Origin: an uncultured Eggerthellaceae bacterium
GTDB taxonomy: Bacteria > Actinomycetota > Coriobacteriia > Coriobacteriales > Eggerthellaceae
Length of the DNA: 9,181 nucleotides
Assembly: GCA_947632575.1 (NCBI GenBank)
Contig: CANRPV010000053.1
Location: forward strand, 1-9,181
Reading direction: 5' to 3'
The stretch's first letter is position 1; each line of letters starts with the position of its first letter. Under the pieces are notes generated by a model, which ran no database searches, was not told the origin of the DNA, and was given only the letters and a program-made list of their open reading frames with translations. Of the stretch, positions 1-5,803 are shown piece after piece. The position numbers were made by a program, and so were the translations under genes.

Positions 1-387
1 GAAGGGATCATTTGGCTCCTCAAGCCAAACATAGCGAAGTAGACGCTCATATTGATCACGATCGTTGTAGTCGGTCTCCAGCCAGACTATATCGCCCTTC
101 TCCAGTATGGATTTCGTATAGTCAGAGGCTTCAACGCCCTCCTCGGTGTTGCGACTCTCATCCTCCGCAACGCTTTCGGGACAGTTGATGCCGATGAGAC
201 GCACCCGCTCCCGCTCTCCGTCGACAGACAAGAGCAAGGTATCGCCATCGACTACTCGAATGACCTCGGCTTCGGTAAGTCCTGACGAGGATGAATCCTC
301 ACCAAAAAGAGCAGAGCAAGCGCAGCAAACGAAAGTGACCGCAACGAACCCGGCGATCACCAAAAGCGAACGAAGCTTTTTACTCAA
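1..387 (-). CDS. Thermonuclease-like (SNase-fold) secreted nuclease, C-terminus cut by window edge
   Basis: Reading the minus strand from a TTG at 387 gives 129 residues with no stop before the window edge. Residues 1-28 are a short basic stretch (SKKLR) followed by a hydrophobic segment, so the protein is secreted or membrane-anchored; CCAC at 21-24 is not a canonical lipobox. The SNase core follows: VIRVVDGDTL (42-51), ERVRLIGINCPES (60-72), EA..YTKSIL (86-95) and RDQYERLLRYVWL (110-122). By comparison with staphylococcal nuclease, D49 matches the metal ligand Asp21, R63 matches Arg35, E71 matches Glu43 and R115 matches Arg87, while the Asp40 position is Asn68. The family cleaves phosphodiester bonds of DNA and RNA, usually with calcium. 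The TTG start is inferred: it overlaps the upstream stop (TTGA), has AGAGG about 10 bases upstream, and places the signal segment at the N-terminus. This implies translational coupling to the membrane protein before it. The fold call is strong; the substrate is unknown. Confidence 0.85.
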   Translation of the reverse strand, partial: MSKKLRSLLVIAGFVAVTFVCCACSALFGEDSSSSGLTEAEVIRVVDGDTLLLSVDGERERVRLIGINCPESVAEDESRNTEEGVEASDYTKSILEKGDIVWLETDYNDRDQYERLLRYVWLEEPNDPF

Positions 388-914
388 GAGACACCAGCCT
401 CTGCCTCAAGTTCCATCACCATACTGGATTTGAGAGCGTCGATGGCGCTGCGATAGGGAGCCAGCGCTTCGACCCCTCCCTTACGGACCAGCTGGGCCAT
501 ATTCACCGACGTCTGTCCTGGAATGGACATCGTGATCATGTTGAATGAGCAGCGCACGATATCGCCGGTCTCCAGATCATCGATCCCGATGACTTTTCCT
601 TGACTATTGCGCAAACCGCCGACGCCGATATGAACGACGATCACCTCGGGCTGGCCATTGATCGTCACCCCGAAAAGACCCGGCTCGCCAAAGAAATCCT
701 CCTCGCTTGAGATATAAGAGGCGGGGATGTAGACCATCTCGTGCTCATCGTCGCTACTGACGCGACCTCCCACCTGATAGTCGCCAACAAAATGGGAGAT
801 GAGATACGCGGAGCCCGTCACAAGGACGATTCCCACCATCACAAGCGCGAAAAGCACTGGATGAGCGATGACCAGCGATTCGCTACGATGGCTCCCTTTA
901 TTCCGACCAGTCAT
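384..914 (-). CDS. Single-pass membrane protein of unknown function
   Basis: I do not recognise a named family. From the ATG at 914 the protein has 176 residues: a basic N-terminus (TGRNKGSHR), one transmembrane segment (about residues 19-41, HPVLFALVMVGIVLVTGSAYLI), then about 130 residues predicted to lie outside the cell. The outer part has beta-rich stretches (EVIVVHIGVGGL, GDIVRCSFNMITMSIPG) that weakly recall small OB-like domains such as DUF3221; this is only a resemblance. An earlier in-frame ATG at 965 would add 17 residues, but it lies about 19 bases from the nearest Shine-Dalgarno, its extension uses TTA and AGG codons unusual for the neighbours, and it overlaps a better-placed short leader ORF. 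The ATG at 914 has AAGGG five bases upstream and GGGAGGAG a little farther, so I prefer it. Its stop overlaps the start of the nuclease gene, so the two are probably one operon. A partner or anchor role for the nuclease is speculation. Confidence 0.6.
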   Translation of the reverse strand: MTGRNKGSHRSESLVIAHPVLFALVMVGIVLVTGSAYLISHFVGDYQVGGRVSSDDEHEMVYIPASYISSEEDFFGEPGLFGVTINGQPEVIVVHIGVGGLRNSQGKVIGIDDLETGDIVRCSFNMITMSIPGQTSVNMAQLVRKGGVEALAPYRSAIDALKSSMVMELEAEAGVS

Positions 915-945
915 CTTTGCCCTTAACTCCTCCCATAACCTGGTT

Positions 946-975
946 TTAAAAGCCTTCGGGATCATGATAGCTCAT
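946..975 (-). CDS. Possible nine-residue leader ORF before the membrane protein gene
   Basis: The best-placed Shine-Dalgarno upstream of the membrane-protein gene (GGGGGAGGA, at about 983-990) lies nine bases from this ATG rather than from the gene's own start. The ORF reads MSYHDPEGF and stops with TAA, 31 bases before the preferred gene start at 914. It may be a translated leader that affects translation of the following gene by reinitiation, or the SD may simply serve the main gene from an unusual distance. No attenuator-type hairpins or runs of regulatory codons are evident. Confidence 0.3.
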   Translation of the reverse strand: MSYHDPEGF

Positions 976-1089
976 GCTGCTTATCCTCCCCCTCTCGAAA
1001 GGCTCTCTGGCTCCAAAGCTGGGACGTTCGCGCCTGACCATCCGTTATCATAGGCAACAATTGAAATCATTTGAGGAGGAAGGGCGGCC

Positions 1090-1767
1090 ATGGAAGCCTA
1101 TAAAACCGAGTTCATCGAATTCATGGTTGAAAGTCAGGTATTGAAGTTCGGTAGTTTTACGTTGAAAAGCGGCCGCCAGTCACCCTTCTTTATGAACGCC
1201 GGCGCCTACGTTACCGGAGATCAACTCCATCGTCTGGGCATCTATTACGCCCAAGCCATCAACGACCGCTTCGGACTCGATTTCGATGTGGTATTCGGTC
1301 CTGCCTACAAAGGCATTCCCCTTTCGGTGATCACCACCATGGCGATCCATGAGCTCTTCGGAAAAGAAGTGCGCTATTGCTCGAATCGCAAGGAGATCAA
1401 GGATCATGGCGACAAGGGAATGCTTTTGGGAAGTCCTCTTAAGGATGGAGATCACGTTTTGATCGTCGAAGATGTGACCACCTCGGGAAAATCCATCGAG
1501 GAAACCTATCCGATCCTTCGAAGCCAAGCCGATGTGAACGTTGTCGGGTTGATGGTATCCCTCAACCGGATGGAGGTCGGCATGGGAGGCACCGTGAGCG
1601 CCCTTGAAGAGGTAAGTCAGCGCTACGGCTTTCCCACCGCGGCCATCGTCTCAATGGATGAGGTGGTGGATTATCTCTACGGTCGAGAGGTCCAAGGCAA
1701 GGTGGTAATTGACGACAGCGTCAAGATCGCACTTGACGCCTATTACGATACCTATGGCGTCAAATAA
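1090..1767 (+). CDS. pyrE: Orotate phosphoribosyltransferase
   Basis: A 225-residue cytoplasmic enzyme of pyrimidine synthesis: orotate plus PRPP gives orotidine 5'-monophosphate and pyrophosphate, the step before UMP. The PRPP-binding loop VLIVEDVTTSGKS is at residues 123-135, with the paired acidic residues and the TSGKS phosphate loop intact. Other family signatures are FTLKSGRQSPFF (23-34) with the conserved lysine, FGPAYKG (69-75), and the flexible catalytic loop NRKEIKDHGDKG (99-110) with its Lys and His. Length matches the longer bacterial PyrE type. The ATG start follows GAGGAGGAAGGG with good spacing. The gene stands alone here: its left neighbour is divergent and no other pyr gene is visible, so the rest of the pathway must be elsewhere. 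I see no PyrR-type attenuator in the 120 bases upstream and no convincing promoter beyond a TATCAT at 1046. Confidence 0.96.
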   Translation: MEAYKTEFIEFMVESQVLKFGSFTLKSGRQSPFFMNAGAYVTGDQLHRLGIYYAQAINDRFGLDFDVVFGPAYKGIPLSVITTMAIHELFGKEVRYCSNRKEIKDHGDKGMLLGSPLKDGDHVLIVEDVTTSGKSIEETYPILRSQADVNVVGLMVSLNRMEVGMGGTVSALEEVSQRYGFPTAAIVSMDEVVDYLYGREVQGKVVIDDSVKIALDAYYDTYGVK

Positions 1768-1814
1768 GGACACCATAAGGGTGAAATGCCTAATTTAAGG
1801 TTCGAAGAACTTCA

Positions 1815-1874
1815 CAAGAGGTAGGATTACGGCGTTGTAAAACGTTGCAAAAGATAAAACATTGCAAGAGGTAG
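1815..1874. repeat. Short direct repeats upstream of the lipoprotein gene
   Basis: The 122-base gap between pyrE and the lipoprotein gene holds two sets of repeats. CAAGAGGTAG occurs at 1815-1824 and again at 1865-1874. CGTTGTAAAA at 1833-1842 is followed at once by CGTTGCAAAA at 1843-1852, a 10-base (one helical turn) period, and a third TTGCAA occurs at 1862-1867. TTGCAA is itself palindromic. The arrangement could bind a regulator or be simple sequence decay; there is no clear pyrE terminator or promoter here. Confidence 0.35.
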
Positions 1875-1889
1875 AAGCAAGGAGTTCTT

Positions 1890-2870
1890 GTGTTCAAACG
1901 AAAGACTAATTCTCAGTTGCTTCGTTCGCATGAAGAAGCTTCACAGACGACATTCATGGTCACCGGCGTGCGTGCGCTACGCAAAAGGAGCGGGAGCGCA
2001 CAGATCATGTTCGCAACCATTGTCGTTGCCGTTATGGTCATGATGGCAATGACGCTGGCAGGGTGTTCAGGCGATGAAGGCATAGCGCCGAAATCAAGCA
2101 CCAATGAGTATTCGTGGGATGAGCTTTCACAGATTTCTCAGGAGATCGGAAAAGCCGCTGATGAGAATGCCGCCATTGAAGTTGCGAAGAAATATAACCT
2201 GACGACCGAAGATGGCAAGCTTGATGGCACTCAAACTAAAGACGTCACGCTTTCGGATGACACGCAAACTAGCGTGCAGATAGCCGGGTTTTACCATGAT
2301 GATAAATCCGATGGTTCCGGTAAAGCTGGCATCACCTTCATTTTCACGGATGCCATCGCAGCTGGCCGCGATATGAACTCAACGCCCACCAATGTGGGTG
2401 GTTGGGAGAGGTCCCAGATGAGGAGCTGGCTTTCCTCAGACGGCATGAAGATGCTGCCCGAAGACCTGCAGAGCGCCATCGTCGCAGTTGACAAGCTCAC
2501 CAACAACGTCGGCGAGACCACGTCGACTTCATCGGTCACGAAGACCTCCGATAAGCTTTGGTTGTATGCGCCAATCGAACTTTGCGGGGAAGTAGATTGG
2601 TATGACGGTAGTTACTCCCCCTGCAATGATGTGCTCAATGCTGAGGGAACTCAATACCAGCTCTATCTCGATGCCGGTATCACCAATGTTTATGGCCCAC
2701 AAAATGTCATTCTGGAAAAAACCTATGACGGTTCTTCGAGTGGTTGGTGGGGACGTTCGCCGGATCCGTACAGCTCGGACTACTTCTACTTCGTAAGTTC
2801 TGATGGTAATCCGTACTTCATCGTCGTCGACTACGGTTCCAATGGAGTCGTCCCAGGCTTTTGCCTCTAG
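1890..2870 (+). CDS. DUF6273-domain lipoprotein
   Basis: A 326-residue surface lipoprotein. The GTG start is set by AGGAG five bases upstream. It gives an unusually long basic N-region (about 40 residues) before the hydrophobic segment 41-55 and the lipobox LAGC (56-59), with Cys59 as the predicted lipidated residue. Two later ATGs (codons 23 and 40) lack good ribosome-binding sites, and codon 40 would remove the basic region. After a linker, residues about 120-326 carry DUF6273 features: AGITFIFTDAI, GGWERSQMRSWLSSDGMKMLPEDL (170 onward), TSDKLWLYAPIE, and the C-terminal WWGRSPDP (286-293) to GVVPGFCL (319-326). This type of domain, often with a C-type-lectin-like architecture, is found on many surface proteins of gut Firmicutes and Coriobacteriia; its ligand is generally unknown. 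Cys232, Cys245 and Cys325 lie outside the membrane. The gene is monocistronic and ends at a strong hairpin. Confidence 0.85.
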   Translation: MFKRKTNSQLLRSHEEASQTTFMVTGVRALRKRSGSAQIMFATIVVAVMVMMAMTLAGCSGDEGIAPKSSTNEYSWDELSQISQEIGKAADENAAIEVAKKYNLTTEDGKLDGTQTKDVTLSDDTQTSVQIAGFYHDDKSDGSGKAGITFIFTDAIAAGRDMNSTPTNVGGWERSQMRSWLSSDGMKMLPEDLQSAIVAVDKLTNNVGETTSTSSVTKTSDKLWLYAPIELCGEVDWYDGSYSPCNDVLNAEGTQYQLYLDAGITNVYGPQNVILEKTYDGSSSGWWGRSPDPYSSDYFYFVSSDGNPYFIVVDYGSNGVVPGFCL

Positions 2871-2887
2871 TCATCGCGCACCTTATT

Positions 2888-2914
2888 CCCCCGGTGCCTC
2901 TGCGGCATCGGGGG
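2888..2914 (+). terminator. Terminator-like hairpin after the lipoprotein gene
   Basis: CCCCCGGTGCC and GGCATCGGGGG pair over 11 bases with one G-U wobble around the loop TCTGC, 17 bases after the stop codon. No T-run follows, so termination may be weak or the hairpin may mainly protect the 3' end. Confidence 0.65.
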
Positions 2915-2959
2915 TGCTACTAACCCGGCTTATAGGGCCAAGCTCTCGGGCCATGGGGC

Positions 2960-2987
2960 AAAAGAAAGGCCAGACGAGCGTCTGACC
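2960..2987 (-). terminator. Rho-independent terminator of tRNA-Thr
   Basis: On the minus strand GGTCAGAC and GTCTGGCC form an 8-base stem with one wobble around GCTC, followed by TTTCTTTT. It begins 8 bases after the tRNA's CCA end, a classical arrangement for a single-gene tRNA transcript. Confidence 0.85.
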
Positions 2988-2995
2988 TGGAGTTT

Positions 2996-3070
2996 TGGAG
3001 CCAGTGACAGGAATCGAACCCGCAACCCACTGATTACAAATCAGTTGCTCTACCGTTGAGCCACACTGGC
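2996..3070 (-). tRNA. tRNA-Thr (anticodon UGU)
   Basis: A complete cloverleaf is readable on the minus strand. The acceptor arms are GCCAGTG and CACTGGC, the D-arm is GCTC/GAGC, the anticodon stem is ACTGA/TCAGT around loop TTTGTAA (anticodon TGT, reading ACA), and the T-loop is TTCGATT. It is followed by an encoded TCCA end, giving 75 bases with CCA. It has its own promoter upstream and terminator downstream, so it is transcribed alone. Confidence 0.97.
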
Positions 3071-3084
3071 CTACGCGCAGCCCC

Positions 3085-3107
3085 CGCGCCTATGATCAAT
3101 AGGCGCG
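3085..3107. repeat. Perfect inverted repeat in the tRNA-Thr 5' leader
   Basis: CGCGCCTAT and ATAGGCGCG pair over nine bases around a five-base loop. The repeat lies between the predicted tRNA transcription start (about 3118) and the mature 5' end at 3070, so the precursor would carry this hairpin. It could guide processing, or be a leftover terminator for the potassium-channel gene behind it, although no T-run follows on either strand. Confidence 0.6.
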
Positions 3108-3124
3108 AAGGAAACGCCTGTGAC

Positions 3125-3152
3125 ATTTTACGCGAAAGAGCGCTTTCGTCAA
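3125..3152 (-). promoter_or_regulatory. Promoter of tRNA-Thr
   Basis: On the minus strand TTGACG (3152-3147) and TAAAAT (3130-3125) match the -35 and -10 consensus at five of six positions each, with a 16-base spacer. The predicted start, near 3118, leaves a leader of about 48 bases before the tRNA. Confidence 0.7.
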
Positions 3153-3171
3153 AACCGAGTTTCGTCAAAAC
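3144..3171. repeat. Tandem 12-base direct repeat carrying two -35-like boxes
   Basis: TTTCGTCAAAAC occurs at 3144-3155 and 3160-3171, a 16-base period. Read on the minus strand each copy contains TTTTGACGAAA, so a second TTGACG sits directly upstream of the one used in the tRNA promoter. It may be a duplicated -35 element or a regulator site. Confidence 0.6.
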
Positions 3172-3210
3172 GTAAGAATAGCTATCTCCCCTAACTCCAA
3201 ACGATCCGAT

Positions 3211-4152
3211 CTATTCGGTCGTCTCCTTCTCTGGAAGATCCTTGCTCCTTACGAATACGTCGCGCTTCTCGAAGGACTCTCCCTCTATAGCACTGTCATC
3301 TTCGCCACTTGGCTTTGAGACTTCCTTCGAGTTATTCTTTCCTTCGCCGATAGGATGACTATGGCTCCAGCGTTCATGACGCTGGTGCTCAATGACTTGG
3401 TACTCGGCCACAAAACCAGCGGCAAGAATGCCACCGGGAATAGCGATAATACCCATGGCCAAAAGCATGATGCAAGAGCCCACCATACGACCCGCCTCCG
3501 TGATGGGAACGATATCCCCATAACCGGTGGTGGTAATCGTCGTAACCGCCCAGTAGATGCCTGTCAGCACCGAATTGAACTTATCGGGTTGTACGGGATG
3601 TTCCAACTCGTACATCAAAAGGCTGCTGGCTACGATCAAAAGCCCCAACACCACGAAAGCGGCCACTATCTCCGACCGGCTTTTCTTGATGACCCGACCG
3701 ATGGTCTGAAGACCGCGCATATAGCGTGAAAGTTTGATCAGGCGCACGAGACGCAGAATTGCTATGGTGTCGAAAAGTCCCTTTGATGCGGGCAGAAACC
3801 ATGTCACCACGCTGGGCAGAAACGAAAACAGATCGATGATGCCGAAAAACGAGAGCATATACTTCAAGCGCGCCCTCGTCTTGGAAAGATTCGGATAGGC
3901 CAAATCCGCCACATAGATCCTGAATAGATACTCGATGAAGAAGCAGAGCGTCGAAAACGCGAAAAAGAGATTGATGGGAATATTCGTGTCGGACTTGATG
4001 CCCATCTGGGTGGTGATAAACACCATGACGGCATTGGCGACGATAAGCACAAAGAGCCCGATGCCGATGATTCTTGCCGCTAGGCAGCCATTACCTACCT
4101 CTTCAAGAGCGTAATAGGCTTGCTGTTTCAGATTAGATTTAGTCTGAACCAT
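3211..4152 (-). CDS. Voltage-gated potassium channel (six-segment ion transport family)
   Basis: A 313-residue integral membrane protein. Segments in order: S1 about 25-48, S2 about 60-83, S3 about 97-120, S4 about 128-146 with positive residues every third position (R134, R137, K140, R143), S5 about 161-183, a pore helix, and S6 about 222-250. The selectivity filter TTGYGD is at 208-213, diagnostic for potassium. The S4 pattern shows a voltage-sensor type. Functional channels of this family are tetramers that pass potassium across the cell membrane. A charged cytoplasmic tail of about 60 residues follows S6; I see no RCK/TrkA-N domain in it, so ligand gating is not evident. The start ATG follows GGGAAGG at suitable spacing. 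It is divergent from the MFS gene with 81 bases between them and has no clear terminator before the tRNA promoter. Confidence 0.93.
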   Translation of the reverse strand: MVQTKSNLKQQAYYALEEVGNGCLAARIIGIGLFVLIVANAVMVFITTQMGIKSDTNIPINLFFAFSTLCFFIEYLFRIYVADLAYPNLSKTRARLKYMLSFFGIIDLFSFLPSVVTWFLPASKGLFDTIAILRLVRLIKLSRYMRGLQTIGRVIKKSRSEIVAAFVVLGLLIVASSLLMYELEHPVQPDKFNSVLTGIYWAVTTITTTGYGDIVPITEAGRMVGSCIMLLAMGIIAIPGGILAAGFVAEYQVIEHQRHERWSHSHPIGEGKNNSKEVSKPSGEDDSAIEGESFEKRDVFVRSKDLPEKETTE

Positions 4153-4233
4153 AGCGAACCTTCCCTTCGGACATCATGGCGGCTGCGTTTATTTTCGCAC
4201 GTTTTTGCCAATTCACCAGGATCGAGGCCATCG

Positions 4234-5703
4234 ATGGAGCAAAGCGATTCCTTTCGGCGAGAAACCACGGTCGAAGAGAGCACGATCGGCGAGGATATCG
4301 ATCAGGCTCTCGAAGCTGAAGAGCAGACGGATTCAAGCGCCTCAAAGCAAGAGGAGCTCTCTGATCACCCTGCTCACAAAGCAAATATAGCCCATAAGAT
4401 CCCCGGTAAATCATGGTTTTTGATCGTCCTTCTTGCCCTTGTGGGTCAAGTGGCTTGGGCTGTCGAAAACAACTTTTTCAATCTCTTTATTCAAGACGCC
4501 TTTGGAGCCTCCCTTTCCGATGTGGCGCTGATGGTGTCGGCCTCCGCCACCACCGCAACAGCTACGACACTCTTCATCGGCGCTTGGTCAGACCGCGTTG
4601 GCAAGCGAAAGCTCTTTGTCACGGTAGGCACCATCCTTTGGGGCTTATCGATCTTGGTGTTTGCCCGCTTGCAGGTCATCTCCGACAGTCTTGCCGGAGA
4701 CGCCGCTGCAGCCGCAAGCCTTGGCATCACGCTTACCGTGGTATTCGACTGCGTGATGACCTTCTTCGGCAGCCTTTCCAATGACTCGAGTTTCAACGCT
4801 TGGATCACAGACATCACCGACGAGACCAATCGCGGCAAGGTCGAGGGCGTCAATTCCGCCATGCCGCTTTTAGCCATGCTCGCGGTATTCGGCGGCGCCA
4901 TGTTTTTGATGATCGTGCGTCCAAACGGCACGGTTACCTACGATTATCCGCTCTTTTTCACCATTATCGGAGGTCTTGTCATAGGAGTCGGCATCTTAAC
5001 GCTGCTTCTCATGAAGGATTCTCATCCTCAGGTAGGCCCACGCAAAGGCTATCTCACCGAGGTGTTTTATGGCTTTCGCCCTGCTTCGGTTCGACAAAAC
5101 TCGATGCTTTATCTGGTGCTTTTGGCCTACTGCGTCTTTTCCACCGCCCTTCAAGTCTTCATGCCCTATTATGTAATCTACCTGCGGCTTCCCTACATCT
5201 TAGGAGAGAACTACGTCTTTGTGATGGCGCCCGGGATCGTGCTCGCCGCCCTATTCACCATTTTTTACGGACGCGTCCTCGACCGGAAAGGCTTCTCCTG
5301 GTCGGTGATTCTTCCCCTCGCGCTCTTTATCGCCGGATGCGGAGTCTTAACTTTTATTGCGGATCCTGTCGGGGTCTTTATCGGATCGGTGTTGATGCTG
5401 TGCGGCTACCTTGGTGCGGGCGCCTGCTTCGGCGCGGAGATTCGCAATAACACGCCGGGAAACCGCGTAGGGCTTTTCCAGGGTATTCGCATTTTCATGG
5501 TCGTTTGGATCCCCATGCTCATAGGCCCCTGGATTGGCTCAACCATCAGCTCATCGGCTGGTGCGATCGCCGGATTCGGCGTGGTGGGTGACGATTTCAC
5601 CCCCTCATCGCTCATATTTCTGGGAGGCGCCATCGTAGCCGCGCTCAGCTTCATCGTGATCTTCGTCATCCGAGCGAGAAAGAATTCTCCCAGAAAGCCT
5701 TAA
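4234..5703 (+). CDS. MFS transporter with acidic cytoplasmic N-terminus
   Basis: A 489-residue permease of the major facilitator superfamily. About 60 hydrophilic, largely acidic residues precede the first membrane segment (WFLIVLLALVGQVAW, 61-75). About twelve hydrophobic segments follow, with the MFS loop 2-3 motif GAWSDRVGKRK at 116-126. The segment FNAWITDITDETNRGKVEGV in the first half resembles the sugar/cation symporter and SLC45-like branch, but the substrate cannot be read from sequence. The frame is open further upstream to 4120, but that start would overlap the divergent channel gene; the ATG at 4234 has GAGG six bases before it and is preferred. It is a single gene: the radical SAM operon after it has its own promoter. 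No convincing terminator follows. Confidence 0.88.
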   Translation: MEQSDSFRRETTVEESTIGEDIDQALEAEEQTDSSASKQEELSDHPAHKANIAHKIPGKSWFLIVLLALVGQVAWAVENNFFNLFIQDAFGASLSDVALMVSASATTATATTLFIGAWSDRVGKRKLFVTVGTILWGLSILVFARLQVISDSLAGDAAAAASLGITLTVVFDCVMTFFGSLSNDSSFNAWITDITDETNRGKVEGVNSAMPLLAMLAVFGGAMFLMIVRPNGTVTYDYPLFFTIIGGLVIGVGILTLLLMKDSHPQVGPRKGYLTEVFYGFRPASVRQNSMLYLVLLAYCVFSTALQVFMPYYVIYLRLPYILGENYVFVMAPGIVLAALFTIFYGRVLDRKGFSWSVILPLALFIAGCGVLTFIADPVGVFIGSVLMLCGYLGAGACFGAEIRNNTPGNRVGLFQGIRIFMVVWIPMLIGPWIGSTISSSAGAIAGFGVVGDDFTPSSLIFLGGAIVAALSFIVIFVIRARKNSPRKP

Positions 5704-5719
5704 CACCTAAGTACAAAGC

Positions 5720-5748
5720 TTGCACGGTGCCCTTTCTTCCTCTATTAT
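5720..5748 (+). promoter_or_regulatory. Promoter of the radical SAM / DUF4130 operon
   Basis: TTGCAC at 5720-5725 and TATTAT at 5743-5748 are separated by exactly 17 bases, close to the housekeeping sigma consensus. The predicted start is near 5755, giving a leader of about 49 bases to the TTG start codon at 5804. Confidence 0.65.
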
Positions 5749-5765
5749 ACGAACATATATTCGTA
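5748..5765. promoter_or_regulatory. LexA-like operator over the predicted transcription start
   Basis: TACGAACATATATTCGTA is an 18-base near-perfect palindrome: arms TACGAA and TTCGTA match perfectly, and only one internal pair (C/A) is broken. Its core GAAC-ATAT-ATTC differs by one base from the GAACnnnnGTTC SOS box of Gram-positive bacteria. It begins on the last base of the -10 box and covers the predicted start, the right place for a repressor. That LexA is the protein binding it is inference. Confidence 0.45.
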
Positions 5766-5803
5766 CGTACATTTGTTTTGCTTCAACGGGAGGGGGAACA
5801 CCG

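Noticed and set aside
966..1089. Pyrimidine attenuator or riboswitch before pyrE
   Set aside because: No PyrR-binding loop, terminator/antiterminator pair or known riboswitch core can be read in this interval; only a plain Shine-Dalgarno is visible.
2740..3000. Diversity-generating retroelement target at the lipoprotein C-terminus
   Set aside because: No template repeat, no reverse transcriptase and no excess of AAY codons are visible in the window; only the general fold class is similar.
2996..3171. Integration site of a mobile element at tRNA-Thr
   Set aside because: No duplicated tRNA 3' end, integrase or phage-type gene occurs nearby, and the flanking genes look like normal chromosomal genes.
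4120..4233. Upstream extension of the MFS transporter by 38 codons
   Set aside because: It would overlap the divergent channel gene and has no ribosome-binding site; the ATG at 4234 has GAGG at the right distance.
4800..5450. 216-codon plus-strand open frame inside the MFS gene
   Set aside because: It lies in another frame of a clear membrane transporter and translates into an Arg/His/Ser-rich sequence without features.
5720..5803. Upstream extension of the radical SAM protein by 28 codons
   Set aside because: This stretch contains the -35 and -10 boxes and the palindrome, and family members begin where the TTG at 5804 does.
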